From Thermincola ferriacetica (lineage in GTDB: Bacteria; Bacillota; Thermincolia; Thermincolales; Thermincolaceae): a stretch of DNA of 64,000 bases. A program made the translations under genes and the position numbers. The notes beneath the pieces are model-generated. The model was not told the origin of the DNA. It did not search any database and saw only the letters and a list, made by a program, of their open reading frames with translations. Positions within the stretch are counted from its first letter, which is position 1, and each line of letters opens with the position of its first letter. The stretch is taken from assembly GCF_001263415.1 (NCBI RefSeq), contig NZ_LGTE01000001.1, positions 124,001 through 188,000 of the forward strand, read 5' to 3'. Shown here piece after piece: positions 17,167 to 26,371 of this stretch.

Positions 17167-17195
17167 TTGACAGTATATCGGGCAGAGTTTAAAAT
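17167..17195 (+). promoter_or_regulatory. strong sigma-A promoter of the small ferredoxin
   Basis: TTGACA (17167-17172), 17 bases, TAAAAT (17190-17195). Transcription should start near 17202, on the edge of the palindromic operator. Confidence 0.85.
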
Positions 17196-17203
17196 ATGAA
17201 TAG

Positions 17204-17220
17204 ATACCCCAACGGGGTAT
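17204..17220. promoter_or_regulatory. CsoR/CstR-like operator
   Basis: A perfect 17-bp palindrome, ATACCCC-AAC-GGGGTAT, lies 8 bases after the -10. The form TACCCC-N3-GGGGTA resembles the operators of the CsoR/RcnR/CstR family (copper, nickel or persulfide sensors). A second copy of this architecture lies at 62654-62668 upstream of the large FAD/Fe-S oxidoreductase. No gene for such a repressor is in the window. Confidence 0.65.
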
Positions 17221-17243
17221 AAAGATTGGGGAGGGAGATTCTG

Positions 17244-17435
17244 ATGGACAACAGAAGAGCTGTAATTGATGCGGAGAAATGCGATAGATCGCCGTGGTGC
17301 CCGGTAAAAAGGGTGTGCCCGGCCAATGCCGTCGAACGGGAGGATGATAACGACCCGTATTTTGTGAATGCTTATTGCCAGGGTTGCGGTAAATGTGTCC
17401 AGTACTGCCCGAGACGTGCTGTTTCCATGGTTTAG
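17244..17435 (+). CDS. small two-cluster ferredoxin-like protein
   Basis: 63 residues from ATG 17244 (GGGAGGGAG at 17228-17236). It has two cysteine groups: C-x5-C-x5-CP in KCDRSPWCPVKRVCP, and a standard C-x2-C-x2-C-x3-CP in CQGCGKCVQYCP. The first group is not a canonical ferredoxin spacing and lacks one ligand position. Expressed alone from a strong promoter with a CsoR/CstR-like operator, and followed by strong hairpins. Likely a small electron carrier or metal-handling ferredoxin whose expression answers to metal or sulfur stress; that role is inference. Confidence 0.8.
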   Translation: MDNRRAVIDAEKCDRSPWCPVKRVCPANAVEREDDNDPYFVNAYCQGCGKCVQYCPRRAVSMV

Positions 17436-17476
17436 TTAACAAATAGTTCCGCTCCAATATTTCTAAGCCAGTCTAT

Positions 17477-17519
17477 TGGAGGGGTAGGTGGGCTCACCGC
17501 TACCCCACCCACCCCTCCA
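17477..17519 (+). other. GC-rich region with two alternative hairpins
   Basis: TGGAGGGGTAGGTGGG (17477-17492) can pair with the outer arm ending at 17519 (CCCACCCACCCCTCCA), or its GGGGTAG can pair with the inner CTACCCC (17500-17506) around a GTG/CAC inner stem. The two structures exclude each other. No T-run follows. The gap 17436-17752 also holds a small stem CCGGAGC/GCTCCGG (17539-17555) and a terminator, and no gene. Confidence 0.55.
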
Positions 17520-17595
17520 TAAAAAACGGCGGATTGAACCGGAGCCCCGCTCCGGAAACGTTTACTTTCCCCGAATATTTTAGGTCGATAGCCTC

Positions 17596-17630
17596 AGAGG
17601 GTAAATGAGCTGTAATATACCCTCTTTTTT
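17596..17630 (+). terminator. intrinsic terminator upstream of ruvC
   Basis: AGAGGGTA (17596-17603) pairs perfectly with TACCCTCT (17618-17625) and is followed by T residues. Its 3' half (GTAATATACCCTCTTTTTT) is repeated exactly at 59492-59510, where the 5' arm is missing. Confidence 0.85.
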
Positions 17631-17752
17631 CTTTGCGGTAATATAAACCACTAATTATCTAGGCTACCAATATTATACTCGGTTTCCTTTTCTGTTGGGG
17701 GGAGGATAATGTTAGGAAGGTGTCGAAATAGGTTTTTAGGGAGGTTATGCAT

Positions 17753-18253
17753 GTGTTGATATTAGGCGTGGACCCTGGAACAGCTATTACGGGCTATGGA
17801 CTGGTCAGGGTTCAGGGTAACAAACTGGATGCCGTTTCTTACGGTTGTATCCGTACAGATGCAGGGTTGCCTTTACATCAAAGACTACAGAAAATTAATT
17901 CGGAAATATCCAGGTTAATAAGGGAGTTCAAGCCAACTCATTTTGCCATAGAAGAACTTTTTTTCAACAAAAACACACGTACGGCCCTTTCCGTGGGGCA
18001 GGCAAGAGGTGTGGCTTTATTGGCTGCCGCCAACGCCGGCCTGGAAATTGCAGAATACACGCCGCTGCAGGTGAAACAGGCAGTGGTTGGCTACGGGCGG
18101 GCTGATAAAAACCAGGTGCAGTACATGGTCAAAACAATTCTTTGTTTGCCGGAAATACCGAAACCTGATGATACTGCCGACGCTTTGGCTGTAGCAATTT
18201 GTCACAGCCATTTTTATAAGATGGAAGATATTTTCCTGATAAGGGGAAAATAA
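17753..18253 (+). CDS. ruvC: Holliday junction resolvase RuvC
   Basis: 166 residues from GTG 17753. This start is preferred because AGGGAGG (17738-17744) is 8 bases away; ATG 17747 would leave only 2 bases. It cuts four-way junctions. The four acidic catalytic positions are visible: D in ILGVDPG, E in FAIEELFF, and the two acids of PDDTADALAVA. First gene of ruvCAB. Lacks nothing. Confidence 0.95.
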   Translation: MLILGVDPGTAITGYGLVRVQGNKLDAVSYGCIRTDAGLPLHQRLQKINSEISRLIREFKPTHFAIEELFFNKNTRTALSVGQARGVALLAAANAGLEIAEYTPLQVKQAVVGYGRADKNQVQYMVKTILCLPEIPKPDDTADALAVAICHSHFYKMEDIFLIRGK

Positions 18254-18268
18254 GATGAAGGGGAAAAT

Positions 18269-18871
18269 ATGATGATATCTTTTTTAAGAGGAGAACTGAA
18301 TTATATTGGCGAAGACTACATAATCATTGATGTGCACGGGGTTGGATACAAGGTTTATGTTCCGGCGTCGTTTATCGGTAAACTCCCTGCCTGCGGCCAG
18401 CCGGTAACAGTATTTACCCATTTATATGTCCGGGAAGATGTTATGCAGCTATACGGTTTTCCGGATAGAGAAGAATTGGAGCTTTTTGAAGTTCTCCTCC
18501 AGGTTTCCGGAATAGGACCAAAGGTAGCTGTTTCCGTTCTTTCTGCTGTACCCGCCTCTTCTTTTAAGCAGGCTATTGTAAATGAACAGGTAGGAGTACT
18601 TACGCAGGTCCCGGGGATAGGTAAGAAAACAGCCCAGCGGATGATATTGGAATTAAAAGATAAATTAGGTAAATTGCCGGGAAGAGGTCAGGCCCCGCCT
18701 GTTTCTGCTAATTTTGCTCCCAACACCGAGGAGGCAGTTCAGGCCCTGATAGCTTTGGGCTATGCCCCCAATGAGGCCAGAAAGGCTGTCAACAAAGTAG
18801 TTAACACTCATCCTGAGCTGGGAGTGGAAGAGTCCATAAAGAAAGCCTTGCTGGAATTGGCCAGGTTCTAA
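18269..18871 (+). CDS. ruvA: Holliday junction branch migration protein RuvA
   Basis: 200 residues. It tetramerises on the junction and recruits RuvB. It has the N-terminal OB domain (MISFLRGELNYIGEDYIIID), two helix-hairpin-helix motifs (VSGIGPKVAVSVLS and VPGIGKKTAQRMILELKDKL) and the C-terminal RuvB-binding domain (EAVQALIALGYAPNEA). ATG 18269 or the adjacent ATG 18272 may be used. It lies 15 bp after ruvC and 15 bp before ruvB. Confidence 0.96.
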   Translation: MMISFLRGELNYIGEDYIIIDVHGVGYKVYVPASFIGKLPACGQPVTVFTHLYVREDVMQLYGFPDREELELFEVLLQVSGIGPKVAVSVLSAVPASSFKQAIVNEQVGVLTQVPGIGKKTAQRMILELKDKLGKLPGRGQAPPVSANFAPNTEEAVQALIALGYAPNEARKAVNKVVNTHPELGVEESIKKALLELARF

Positions 18872-18886
18872 ATAAGGGGGAAAAGC

Positions 18887-19915
18887 ATGGAAGAAAGAAT
18901 CGTTTCCACCAAACCGAGAGAGGAAGATATGGAAGGGGATTACAGTCTAAGGCCCCGCAGAATTTCGGAATACATTGGCCAGCAAAAGGTCAAGGAAAAT
19001 CTCCGGGTCTTTGTGGAGGCTGCCAAACAAAGGTCGGAATCGTTGGACCATGTGTTGCTTTTCGGGCCTCCCGGGCTGGGAAAAACAACTCTTGCGCATA
19101 TTATTGCCAACGAAATGGGTGTCAATATAAGGATTACATCGGGACCGGCCATTGAAAGGCCCGGCGACCTGGCTGCCATTTTGACCAATTTAAGCCAGGG
19201 TGATATTTTATTTATAGATGAGATTCACCGTTTAAACCGAAGTGTGGAGGAAGTTCTTTACCCGGCTATGGAAGACTATGCCCTGGATATTATTATTGGT
19301 AAGGGCCCCAGCGCCCGGTCCTTACGCATTGACCTGCCCAAGTTTACCCTCATCGGGGCTACCACCAGGGCCGGTATGCTGACGTCACCTTTAAGAGATA
19401 GGTTCGGGGTTATTTTAAGGCTGGAATTTTATACTGCTGAGGAATTGATGGAAATAGTGCGGCGTGCGGCTGCCATATTGCAGGTAACCATTGATGACGA
19501 AGGCGCTTACGAAATAGCCCGCCGTTCCAGGGGTACCCCCAGGGTGGCCAACCGTTTGCTGAAACGGGTGCGGGATTTTGCCCAGGTAAAAGCCAACGGG
19601 CATGTTTCCAAGGAAGTTGCCGACATGGCGCTAAATTCGCTGGACGTTGATTTTTTGGGGCTCGACAGCATTGACCGTAGGTTGCTGACGACTATTATTG
19701 ATAAATTTGGGGGCGGTCCTGTCGGCCTTGATACTTTAGCGGCTTCTATCGGTGAAGAAGCCGATACTATAGAAGATGTGGTGGAACCCTTTTTATTGCA
19801 GTTGGGATTCCTCAACCGGACCCCCAGGGGGCGACAGGCCACGCCATTAGCCTATAAGCATTTAGGCAGGACCTGTGCAGAGGAAGTGGCCAAGCAGACA
19901 GAATTATGGAGTTAG
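18887..19915 (+). CDS. ruvB: Holliday junction branch migration ATPase RuvB
   Basis: 342 residues. AAA+ motor of RuvAB. Walker [12 protein letters not shown] (about residue 61), Walker B DEIHR (about 110), sensor 1 [18 protein letters not shown] and the C-terminal winged helix ([21 protein letters not shown]) are all present. Last gene of ruvCAB. Confidence 0.97.
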   Translation: MEERIVSTKPREEDMEGDYSLRPRRISEYIGQQKVKENLRVFVEAAKQRSESLDHVLLFGPPGLGKTTLAHIIANEMGVNIRITSGPAIERPGDLAAILTNLSQGDILFIDEIHRLNRSVEEVLYPAMEDYALDIIIGKGPSARSLRIDLPKFTLIGATTRAGMLTSPLRDRFGVILRLEFYTAEELMEIVRRAAAILQVTIDDEGAYEIARRSRGTPRVANRLLKRVRDFAQVKANGHVSKEVADMALNSLDVDFLGLDSIDRRLLTTIIDKFGGGPVGLDTLAASIGEEADTIEDVVEPFLLQLGFLNRTPRGRQATPLAYKHLGRTCAEEVAKQTELWS

Positions 19916-19974
19916 TAGTTTTAGATTGTATTGGTATATAATTTTAAGGAAAAAATAAGCTTTGGTGGTGTTGC

Positions 19975-20502
19975 ATGAATATACTGTTACATATATGCTG
20001 CGGGCCCTGTTCCATATATCCGGTTAAAAAATTACGGGAGGAACAGCACCGGGTTAGGGGGTATTTTTATAATCCGAATATCCACCCTTATACGGAGTGG
20101 AAAAAACGGTTGGATACCCTTAAAGAGTATGCAGAAAAAATAGATTTGCCGTTAATAGTTGATGAAAATTATGAATTAGAAGACTTTTTACAACAAGTTG
20201 TATACCGGGAAAAAAACCGCTGCCGTATATGTTATTACATGCGGCTTTTGCGGGCGGCTAAAATAGCGAAAAAAGGCAAGTTTGATGCTTTTACCACTAC
20301 TTTGCTGGTAAGTCCTTTTCAAAAACACGAAATGATCAAGGAGATTGGTGAAGAGGTTGCGGAGAAAACCGGTATACCTTTTTATTATCAGGACTTTCGG
20401 CCCGGGTTTAAGGAAGCCACGGCCGCGTCCAAAGAAATGCAGATGTACCGGCAGCAATATTGTGGATGTATTTTCAGTGAAAAGGAACGCTATTGCCGAT
20501 AG
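19975..20502 (+). CDS. queH: epoxyqueuosine reductase QueH
   Basis: 175 residues. QueH performs the last step of queuosine synthesis, reducing epoxyqueuosine in tRNA, as a non-homologous replacement for QueG. The iron-sulfur/metal cysteines are visible: HICCGPCS near the start, CRICYYMRL in the middle and YCGCIFSE near the end. queA and tgt of the same pathway lie at 24.4 and 36.1 kb. Confidence 0.93.
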   Translation: MNILLHICCGPCSIYPVKKLREEQHRVRGYFYNPNIHPYTEWKKRLDTLKEYAEKIDLPLIVDENYELEDFLQQVVYREKNRCRICYYMRLLRAAKIAKKGKFDAFTTTLLVSPFQKHEMIKEIGEEVAEKTGIPFYYQDFRPGFKEATAASKEMQMYRQQYCGCIFSEKERYCR

Positions 20503-20513
20503 GAGGTTTTTTT

Positions 20514-20735
20514 ATGGAATTTGGAAATATGGGCCGCCTAATGATGCTGATTGGCGCATTTTTGCTTCTTTTTGGCGCTTTGATTACCTTTGGCAGCAGG
20601 TTTATTCCTTTTGGCAGACTACCCGGGGATATTTTTTATCAAAAAGGGAACTTTTCCTTCTATTTTCCCATCGTTACCAGTATAGTACTAAGTATCCTGT
20701 TAACATTGATTCTAAACTTGTTAGCAAGAAAATAA
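20514..20735 (+). CDS. small DUF2905-family membrane protein
   Basis: 73 residues from ATG 20514 with AGGAGG at 20501-20506. Two hydrophobic segments (about 7-27 and 48-70) flank FIPFGRLPGDIFYQKGNFSF, the conserved core of DUF2905, found widely near ruv/que genes in Firmicutes. Function unknown. Lies 11 bp after queH. Confidence 0.85.
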   Translation: MEFGNMGRLMMLIGAFLLLFGALITFGSRFIPFGRLPGDIFYQKGNFSFYFPIVTSIVLSILLTLILNLLARK

Positions 20736-20809
20736 AATTTATTTTTTCAAACCCTTAAAAAAGAAATTACATTGCCGAAGACTATAATATCGGGGAGGTG
20801 TAAACCACC

Positions 20810-21568
20810 ATGGGGTTTCTCTTCCGAAATTCTTCTGACAAGGGGGAAAGTTCCGATTATAAAACACTGGTCCGGGAAGCCAAAAACGGTAACCACTTTG
20901 CTCGGGAACGGTTAATCAAAAGGTACTCCCCATTTGTATTGAAGATAACCTCGAAAGTATGCGGCAGATTTGTGCATATGGGAGAGGATGACGAAGTAAG
21001 TATAGGTCTAATGGCTTTCAATGAAGCTATTGACTGTTATGATGATAATAAAAACATGTCTTTTCTCAGTTTTGCCGAGACGGTCATCAAACGAAGGCTG
21101 GTAGATTATTTCCGAAAGGAACAGCAAAACAAAAACGCGGTTCCTTTATCGAGTTTTGAAACTGAGGATGAAGACGAATCGGAGGGTACTCTTTACCACA
21201 TAGAGGCAAAACGATCCCAGGAAGTTTATCAACAGGCATCTTTGGCTGCAGAAAGAAAAGAAGAAATATTTATTTATAACCAGAAACTGCAGGAATTTGG
21301 GTTAACCTTTGCGGAACTGGTAAAGATTTCACCGAAACACGAAGATGCCCGGGTGCGGGCTATAGAGGTGGCGCACCTGATTTCCAGGGATGAAGAAATA
21401 AAGGAATACCTGCTTAGAAAAAAAGAGCTGCCTTTGAAAACTATTGAACAAAGGGTCGATATAAGCAGAAAGACACTGGAAAGACAGCGTAAATACATAA
21501 TTGCCGTGGCATTGATTTTAATCAATGATTTTGCGCATTTGAAACAGTATGTGGAAAAGGCTGTGTAG
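20810..21568 (+). CDS. sigI: RNA polymerase sigma factor SigI
   Basis: 252 residues. A SigI-type sigma-70 relative: the region-2 equivalent contains FLSFAETVIKRRLVDYFRKEQ, and the C-terminal helix-turn-helix LKTIEQRVDISRKTLERQRKYIIAVALI. In Bacillus and clostridia SigI responds to heat or polysaccharide through the membrane anti-sigma factor RsgI, encoded here directly downstream. GGGGAGGTG precedes ATG 20810. A TATAAT lies at 20783-20788. Confidence 0.93.
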   Translation: MGFLFRNSSDKGESSDYKTLVREAKNGNHFARERLIKRYSPFVLKITSKVCGRFVHMGEDDEVSIGLMAFNEAIDCYDDNKNMSFLSFAETVIKRRLVDYFRKEQQNKNAVPLSSFETEDEDESEGTLYHIEAKRSQEVYQQASLAAERKEEIFIYNQKLQEFGLTFAELVKISPKHEDARVRAIEVAHLISRDEEIKEYLLRKKELPLKTIEQRVDISRKTLERQRKYIIAVALILINDFAHLKQYVEKAV

Positions 21569-21580
21569 AAAGGAGGGGAC

Positions 21581-22744
21581 ATGATGAACAGAATGACGGG
21601 AGTTGTTTTGGAACAGGAAGGTACACATGTGATTGTATTGACTTCGACGGGTGAATTTAAGCGTATAAGGTGTCGGGGAAGGCTGCCGGAAATAGGCGAA
21701 GAAATATTCTTAAAAACCAATACGTATAGACCCTTTGTAACAAAATTTTCCTGGATTGCAGCTGCCGCCGCCATTCTGGTCTTGGCCCTGATGTCTCCTT
21801 TCGCTGCTATGGTAAATCAACCACCAGAAAAAGCTGTTGCCTGGATAACCGTTGATATAAATCCCAGCCTGGAGCTTACCATAAGCAACAGAGAACGTAT
21901 AATCAGCGCCATTGGTCTTAACAATGACGGGCGGAAACTGCTGAAACGGGTTGACATTATAGGTATGAAACCTGAAGAAGCTCTCATTGCATTGACCGAT
22001 GAGGCCACCAATATGGGTTATATCAAGCAGGCAAAGGAGAATAACGTGGTCATTTCGGTGGCCAGTGCCGATAAGGGTTTTAACAGCCAGGAACTTGAAC
22101 AAAAACTGGTGGCAGCCACCCAGGACGTGCTGTCAGAGAAGCGAATGGCAGCAGTTGTACAGACTGTGAAGGTAACGCCGGAATTTCGTGAAAAAGCCAA
22201 AAAGAAAGAAATCTCTACTGGAAAATATGCGGTACTGATAGAAGCTGTTAATTCCGGTATATTGATCAGCGAAGATGAAATAAAAGACAACAGTATAACC
22301 GACGCTATCAAAAAGGCTGGTGGCAAACCGGAAGAAATATTGCAAAAAGCCCATGAAGAGAAAATAGAGCAATTGCCGGAAAAAGAAAAGAAATACTTGA
22401 TGATTGCCGGCCGGATCGACAGAAACAGGAGCAGCAAGGAGGAGCAGGGTAAAGATAAACCTGCTGCAGCAGAAGACGGTAAAAATACCTCCGGAAATAA
22501 TGAAGACCAGACACTTACGAAAGATAATCCTGCCCGGGAAAATGACACTGAAAAACCGGGTAACGAACAGGGGAACAGTGGCGCCAAACCGGCGGAACAA
22601 AATGAAAAGCCTGCTGCCGGCGGGCCGGGAACCCAGAAACCCGCTGATACCGGTAATTCGACGAATAATGATTCTCAACGGGAGACCAACACGACCATCA
22701 TTATCGACAACAATACAAGAAACCGTGATAACAGCATGAATTAG
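21581..22744 (+). CDS. rsgI: anti-sigma factor RsgI
   Basis: 387 residues from ATG 21581; ATG 21584 has better spacing to GGAGG. The cytoplasmic N-terminal anti-sigma domain (MTGVVLEQEGTHVIVLTSTG) is followed by one membrane helix (about 58-78) and an external domain containing VDINPSLELTI. The Asn-Pro bond there (about residue 94) corresponds to the known autoproteolytic site of RsgI proteins. The C-terminal 120 residues are low-complexity, rich in N, E, K, G and P, with no carbohydrate-binding module, unlike clostridial RsgIs. Coupled to sigI with a 12-bp gap. Confidence 0.92.
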   Translation: MMNRMTGVVLEQEGTHVIVLTSTGEFKRIRCRGRLPEIGEEIFLKTNTYRPFVTKFSWIAAAAAILVLALMSPFAAMVNQPPEKAVAWITVDINPSLELTISNRERIISAIGLNNDGRKLLKRVDIIGMKPEEALIALTDEATNMGYIKQAKENNVVISVASADKGFNSQELEQKLVAATQDVLSEKRMAAVVQTVKVTPEFREKAKKKEISTGKYAVLIEAVNSGILISEDEIKDNSITDAIKKAGGKPEEILQKAHEEKIEQLPEKEKKYLMIAGRIDRNRSSKEEQGKDKPAAAEDGKNTSGNNEDQTLTKDNPARENDTEKPGNEQGNSGAKPAEQNEKPAAGGPGTQKPADTGNSTNNDSQRETNTTIIIDNNTRNRDNSMN

Positions 22745-22748
22745 GCCT

Positions 22749-22797
22749 AAGGAGCTGCTTAAATAGGGCAGCTCTTCGTTATTTATGTTTTTTCTAG
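22749..22797 (+). terminator. stem-loop after rsgI
   Basis: AAGGAGCTGC (22749-22758) pairs with GGCAGCTCTT-type sequence (22767-22777) and is followed by a broken T-rich stretch. Confidence 0.5.
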
Positions 22798-22877
22798 GAT
22801 TTTGCTAAAACAGGGAGGAAGGGCGTTGCTTTTTGTCGAACTCCTATTGGCAACAATTTTCCAAGAGGAGGACTGAA

Positions 22878-24356
22878 ATGCTGCCGATGTCCAAGGCTCT
22901 AAAGTATGCCATCAAAAAAGGAACAATTGCTCTGGCCCTGATGTTATGTGCTTCATTCCTATCAGGAAATACCGGTTCTGCGGAAGCTGCGATACCGAAA
23001 ACAATCAGGATAGGTGTTATTGCCAGTACAGGCAAAGCTGCTTATAAAAACGCCGGGATCGTTAAATTTACGGTGCAGGGAAATTACCAGGTCATAGATG
23101 CAGGCGCTTTGCCTCCATTGAATGTCTTGGGTGATATGGAAGAAGGCTCTTCGTGGCAGGTAGCTTACCTGACTACCGGAATTCAGGTTATCCGGGACGG
23201 ACAGCCGTTAATCATTACGCCCGGGCCGATAGTCATACAGGAAAAATCCCATTCCGGCAGCAACCTGGTTGTTTTGCAGAGTTATACGCCTAACGGCAGT
23301 AGTGAAACAGCCATAAATAAAAGATACCGCGGGAACATGGAGTTTAAGCTCGGTTCCGGCTATTTAACTGGTATTAACGACTTGCCTTTGGAAGAATATT
23401 TATATGGTGTTGTACCTAGAGAAATGAGCAATAACTGGCCGATTGAAGCGCTGAAGGCGCAGGCCCTGGCGGCCAGAACTTATGCTGTTGTCAATTACAA
23501 TAAAAGAATTGCTCTTGGTTTCAACCTGCTGGATACCCCCGATGATCAGGTTTACGGCGGCTATGACAGCGAGGGGGCGCAGGCTACTCAGGCTGTGCAG
23601 GAGACGCAGGGGGAAATTATCACTTACCGGGGGGAACCAATTTCTGCTGTTTACCATTCTAATAGCGGTGGACATACGGAAGATAACGAAAATGTCTGGT
23701 CCGGACCGGCGCTGCCTTACCTGAGAGGGAAACCGGACCCATATAGTCTGAAAGGCAAGTTTGGCAGTTGGACCTATGAAACTGTTGCTACGGGAACCGA
23801 TGCTTTGGGCAGGCTTGGAGTGCAGGATAAGTTGCGGCAGATTGACCCCAATTTCGGTACGTTGGCAGACATTGAACTCATTAAGTACCCTTCCGGCCGG
23901 GTGAAAAAGATAGTAATTACTGATTCAATGGGTTATACTATTGAAAAAACGGGTAGTGAGTTTGGCAAGCTATTTAACCCAAGTTTTTATACTTATTTAA
24001 ATGAGCAAAGTTTTATGTCCAACTTTTTCAGTGTGGAATTCCTGCAGCAAAATTCCTTGACAGTTGTGGATGCAGCGGGGAATACCAGGTCTGTAACAGG
24101 CCAGTCAGGCCTGATGGCAGTAAGCGGGGATGGGACAGTCAGTTCCCTGGACGGCGGTTCCGCAGGCGTTTATGGGACTGATGGAACCAACACTGTTAAG
24201 TTAACCGTCTTTCCTGAGCAGATTGTTTTCAAGGGCCACGGCTGGGGGCATGGAGTGGGTATGTCCCAGTGGGGCGCTTACCAGATGGCGAAAGAAGGAA
24301 AGACATATAGGGATATAATCACCTTTTATTATACCGGAGTGGAAATAAGCAAATAA
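22878..24356 (+). CDS. SpoIID/LytB-domain secreted protein
   Basis: 492 residues from ATG 22878 (AGAGGAGGA at 22864-22872). An N-terminal signal segment (about 12-34, ending AEA) precedes the body. The SpoIID domain ([31 protein letters not shown], in parts) and the [15 protein letters not shown] motif are present, as is the C-terminal [19 protein letters not shown]. SpoIID is a lytic transglycosylase for engulfment; SpoIID-like paralogues such as LytB modify amidases. Position after sigI-rsgI rather than in the spoIID-spoIIID region suggests a paralogue. Confidence 0.88.
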   Translation: MLPMSKALKYAIKKGTIALALMLCASFLSGNTGSAEAAIPKTIRIGVIASTGKAAYKNAGIVKFTVQGNYQVIDAGALPPLNVLGDMEEGSSWQVAYLTTGIQVIRDGQPLIITPGPIVIQEKSHSGSNLVVLQSYTPNGSSETAINKRYRGNMEFKLGSGYLTGINDLPLEEYLYGVVPREMSNNWPIEALKAQALAARTYAVVNYNKRIALGFNLLDTPDDQVYGGYDSEGAQATQAVQETQGEIITYRGEPISAVYHSNSGGHTEDNENVWSGPALPYLRGKPDPYSLKGKFGSWTYETVATGTDALGRLGVQDKLRQIDPNFGTLADIELIKYPSGRVKKIVITDSMGYTIEKTGSEFGKLFNPSFYTYLNEQSFMSNFFSVEFLQQNSLTVVDAAGNTRSVTGQSGLMAVSGDGTVSSLDGGSAGVYGTDGTNTVKLTVFPEQIVFKGHGWGHGVGMSQWGAYQMAKEGKTYRDIITFYYTGVEISK

Positions 24357-24381
24357 ATTATGCATAACAGAAAGGAATATT

Positions 24382-25407
24382 ATGAAAGTCGCTGATTTCG
24401 ATTTTGAACTGCCGGAAGAGCTTATCGCCCAGGAACCGGTTGAGCCAAGAGACCACTCACGGTTGCTGGTTGTGAACAGGGATAACGGGAATATCGAACA
24501 TAAAAGGTTTTATAATTGTATCGATTATATAGAGCCGGGAGACGTGCTGGTGGTCAATAATACCAGGGTTCTTCCGGCCCGGTTGTTTGGGGAGAAAAAA
24601 GGCAGCGGTGCGAAAATCGAATTTGTCCTGCTAAAAAGGATTGACCGGGACAAGTGGGAGGTGCTGGTCAAGCCGGGTAAGCGGGTCAAGCCCGGTACCG
24701 TAATCTTCTTCGGCGGTGGATTACTGGAAGCCTTTGTTCTGCAAACTACGGAATCAGGGGGACGGTTAGTGGAATTTAGATACGAAGGTATTTTTGAAGA
24801 ACTGCTGGACAGGTTTGGTCAGATGCCGTTGCCGCCTTATATTAAAAAGCAGCTCGATGATCGGGAACGTTATCAGACGGTCTATGCCAGGGCAAGCGGT
24901 TCCGCTGCCGCCCCTACGGCCGGACTCCATTTTACTGAGGAACTGTTAAAAAAAATGCATGAAAAGGGCGTAGTTATTGCCGAAGTTATGCTGCACGTGG
25001 GTCTGGGTACCTTTCGGCCTGTGAAGGTAGATAACGTGGAAGACCACCGGATGCATGCCGAGTATTATGAAATAAATGAAGAAACAGCTAACCTGATTAA
25101 CAGACAGCGGGACCGGGGTCATAAAATTATCGCTGTCGGGACGACCAGTTGCCGGGCGCTGGAAACTGCTGCGGATTCTTCGGGTAATTTAAAACCTGGC
25201 TGCGGCTGGACAGATATATTTATTTATCCGGGGTACCGGTTTAAAGCCGTCGACAGGTTAATCACCAATTTTCACCTGCCCAGGTCAACACTGATTATGC
25301 TGGTCAGCGCTTTTGCGGGCAAGGATTTGATTATGAGGGCATATCAGGAGGCCATAGCCGAAAAATACAGGTTTTTCAGTTTTGGCGATGCCATGATGAT
25401 TTTATGA
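24382..25407 (+). CDS. queA: S-adenosylmethionine:tRNA ribosyltransferase-isomerase
   Basis: 341 residues. It transfers the ribosyl of SAM to preQ1 in tRNA. N-terminal [24 protein letters not shown], the [10 protein letters not shown] motif and [12 protein letters not shown] are all typical, as is the C-terminal [17 protein letters not shown]. It precedes an exporter gene rather than tgt, which lies at 36 kb. Confidence 0.96.
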   Translation: MKVADFDFELPEELIAQEPVEPRDHSRLLVVNRDNGNIEHKRFYNCIDYIEPGDVLVVNNTRVLPARLFGEKKGSGAKIEFVLLKRIDRDKWEVLVKPGKRVKPGTVIFFGGGLLEAFVLQTTESGGRLVEFRYEGIFEELLDRFGQMPLPPYIKKQLDDRERYQTVYARASGSAAAPTAGLHFTEELLKKMHEKGVVIAEVMLHVGLGTFRPVKVDNVEDHRMHAEYYEINEETANLINRQRDRGHKIIAVGTTSCRALETAADSSGNLKPGCGWTDIFIYPGYRFKAVDRLITNFHLPRSTLIMLVSAFAGKDLIMRAYQEAIAEKYRFFSFGDAMMIL

Positions 25408-25424
25408 AGAAGGAGAAATCTTCC

Positions 25425-26369
25425 ATGACGAAAAAACGTTTTTGGCCTTTCGCGGCAATAACCTTGGTTATGATTTTCTGGGGGCTGTCCTTTTTAAGCA
25501 TTAAGGTATCAGTTGCGGCCCTGGGTCCGATGAGCCTGGCCCTAAGCAGGTTTGCAATTGCTTCTTTGTTGTTGTTTACCTTTCTTAAAATCAGGGAACC
25601 CGGGACCAGATTGGAACGCAAGGATACTTTATTGATGGCAGTTTCCGGAATTATAGGTATCACCGTTTATTTCTTTTTTGAAAACAACGGAGTCAAGCTG
25701 ACTGCCGCTTCTACTGCTTCGATTATAATCGGTACCATACCGCTGTTAACAATTCTGGCTGATTTTATTTTTTGCGGTAATCGGGTCACCTGGTCCAAAG
25801 GATTTGGCGTGGCCATGTCCGTTATCGGGGTATACCTGATAGTTAAAGAAAGTGGAGATTTAAGTTTTGCTTCCCGGCATTTTATCGGCAACCTGATGAT
25901 GTTTGGCGCCGCTTTTTCCTGGGTATTTTATAGTTTGCTCACACGGCCGTTGGGCCAGCGTTATTCCCGTCTGGCTGTTACTACATACCAGACTTTATTC
26001 GGTACGGCTGCTATTGTGCCTTTTGCCTTGTTTGAAACTAATGAATGGGACGCCCTCAACTGGGTTGTGGTTGGCAACGTTCTTTTTCTAGGGTTTTTCT
26101 GCTCGGCACTGGGTTACTATTTTTACGTTTATGCCATGGGGGAACTGGGGGTAGATATTTCTTCCCTTTTTATTAACCTTATACCGGTTGTTACGGTAGT
26201 CAGTAGTTATTTTATTTTGGGAGAAAAAATAACCTCCACCCAGATGATTGGTGGAGGGATTATTGTTTTAGCCGTGTATTTTGCCGATTTGAGTAATTGG
26301 CTGAAAAAAGATGACCGGAGGAAACAAACAGGACAGAAAACTAATCCCATCGAAAACGTAAAAGCATAA
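25425..26369 (+). CDS. EamA-family (DMT) transporter
   Basis: 314 residues from ATG 25425, which has AAGGAG at 25410-25415; an ATGA overlap start at 25404 lacks a ribosome site. Ten hydrophobic helices in two EamA repeats (MIFWGLSFLSIKVSV at the start of the first, SWVFYSLLTRPLG at the start of the second). Drug/metabolite exporter, substrate unknown. It faces a second EamA gene with only 2 bp between stops. Confidence 0.9.
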   Translation: MTKKRFWPFAAITLVMIFWGLSFLSIKVSVAALGPMSLALSRFAIASLLLFTFLKIREPGTRLERKDTLLMAVSGIIGITVYFFFENNGVKLTAASTASIIIGTIPLLTILADFIFCGNRVTWSKGFGVAMSVIGVYLIVKESGDLSFASRHFIGNLMMFGAAFSWVFYSLLTRPLGQRYSRLAVTTYQTLFGTAAIVPFALFETNEWDALNWVVVGNVLFLGFFCSALGYYFYVYAMGELGVDISSLFINLIPVVTVVSSYFILGEKITSTQMIGGGIIVLAVYFADLSNWLKKDDRRKQTGQKTNPIENVKA

Positions 26370-26371
26370 GG

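Noticed and set aside
20749-20779. SigI-type promoter (ACCC...CGAA) before sigI
   Set aside because: The two short boxes are 19-20 bases apart and partly mismatched; too weak to list as a feature, although SigI genes are often autoregulated.
22018-22678. Long minus-strand frames opposite rsgI
   Set aside because: They arise from the low-complexity codons of the RsgI tail; the product is only Ser/Phe-rich and no start signal exists.
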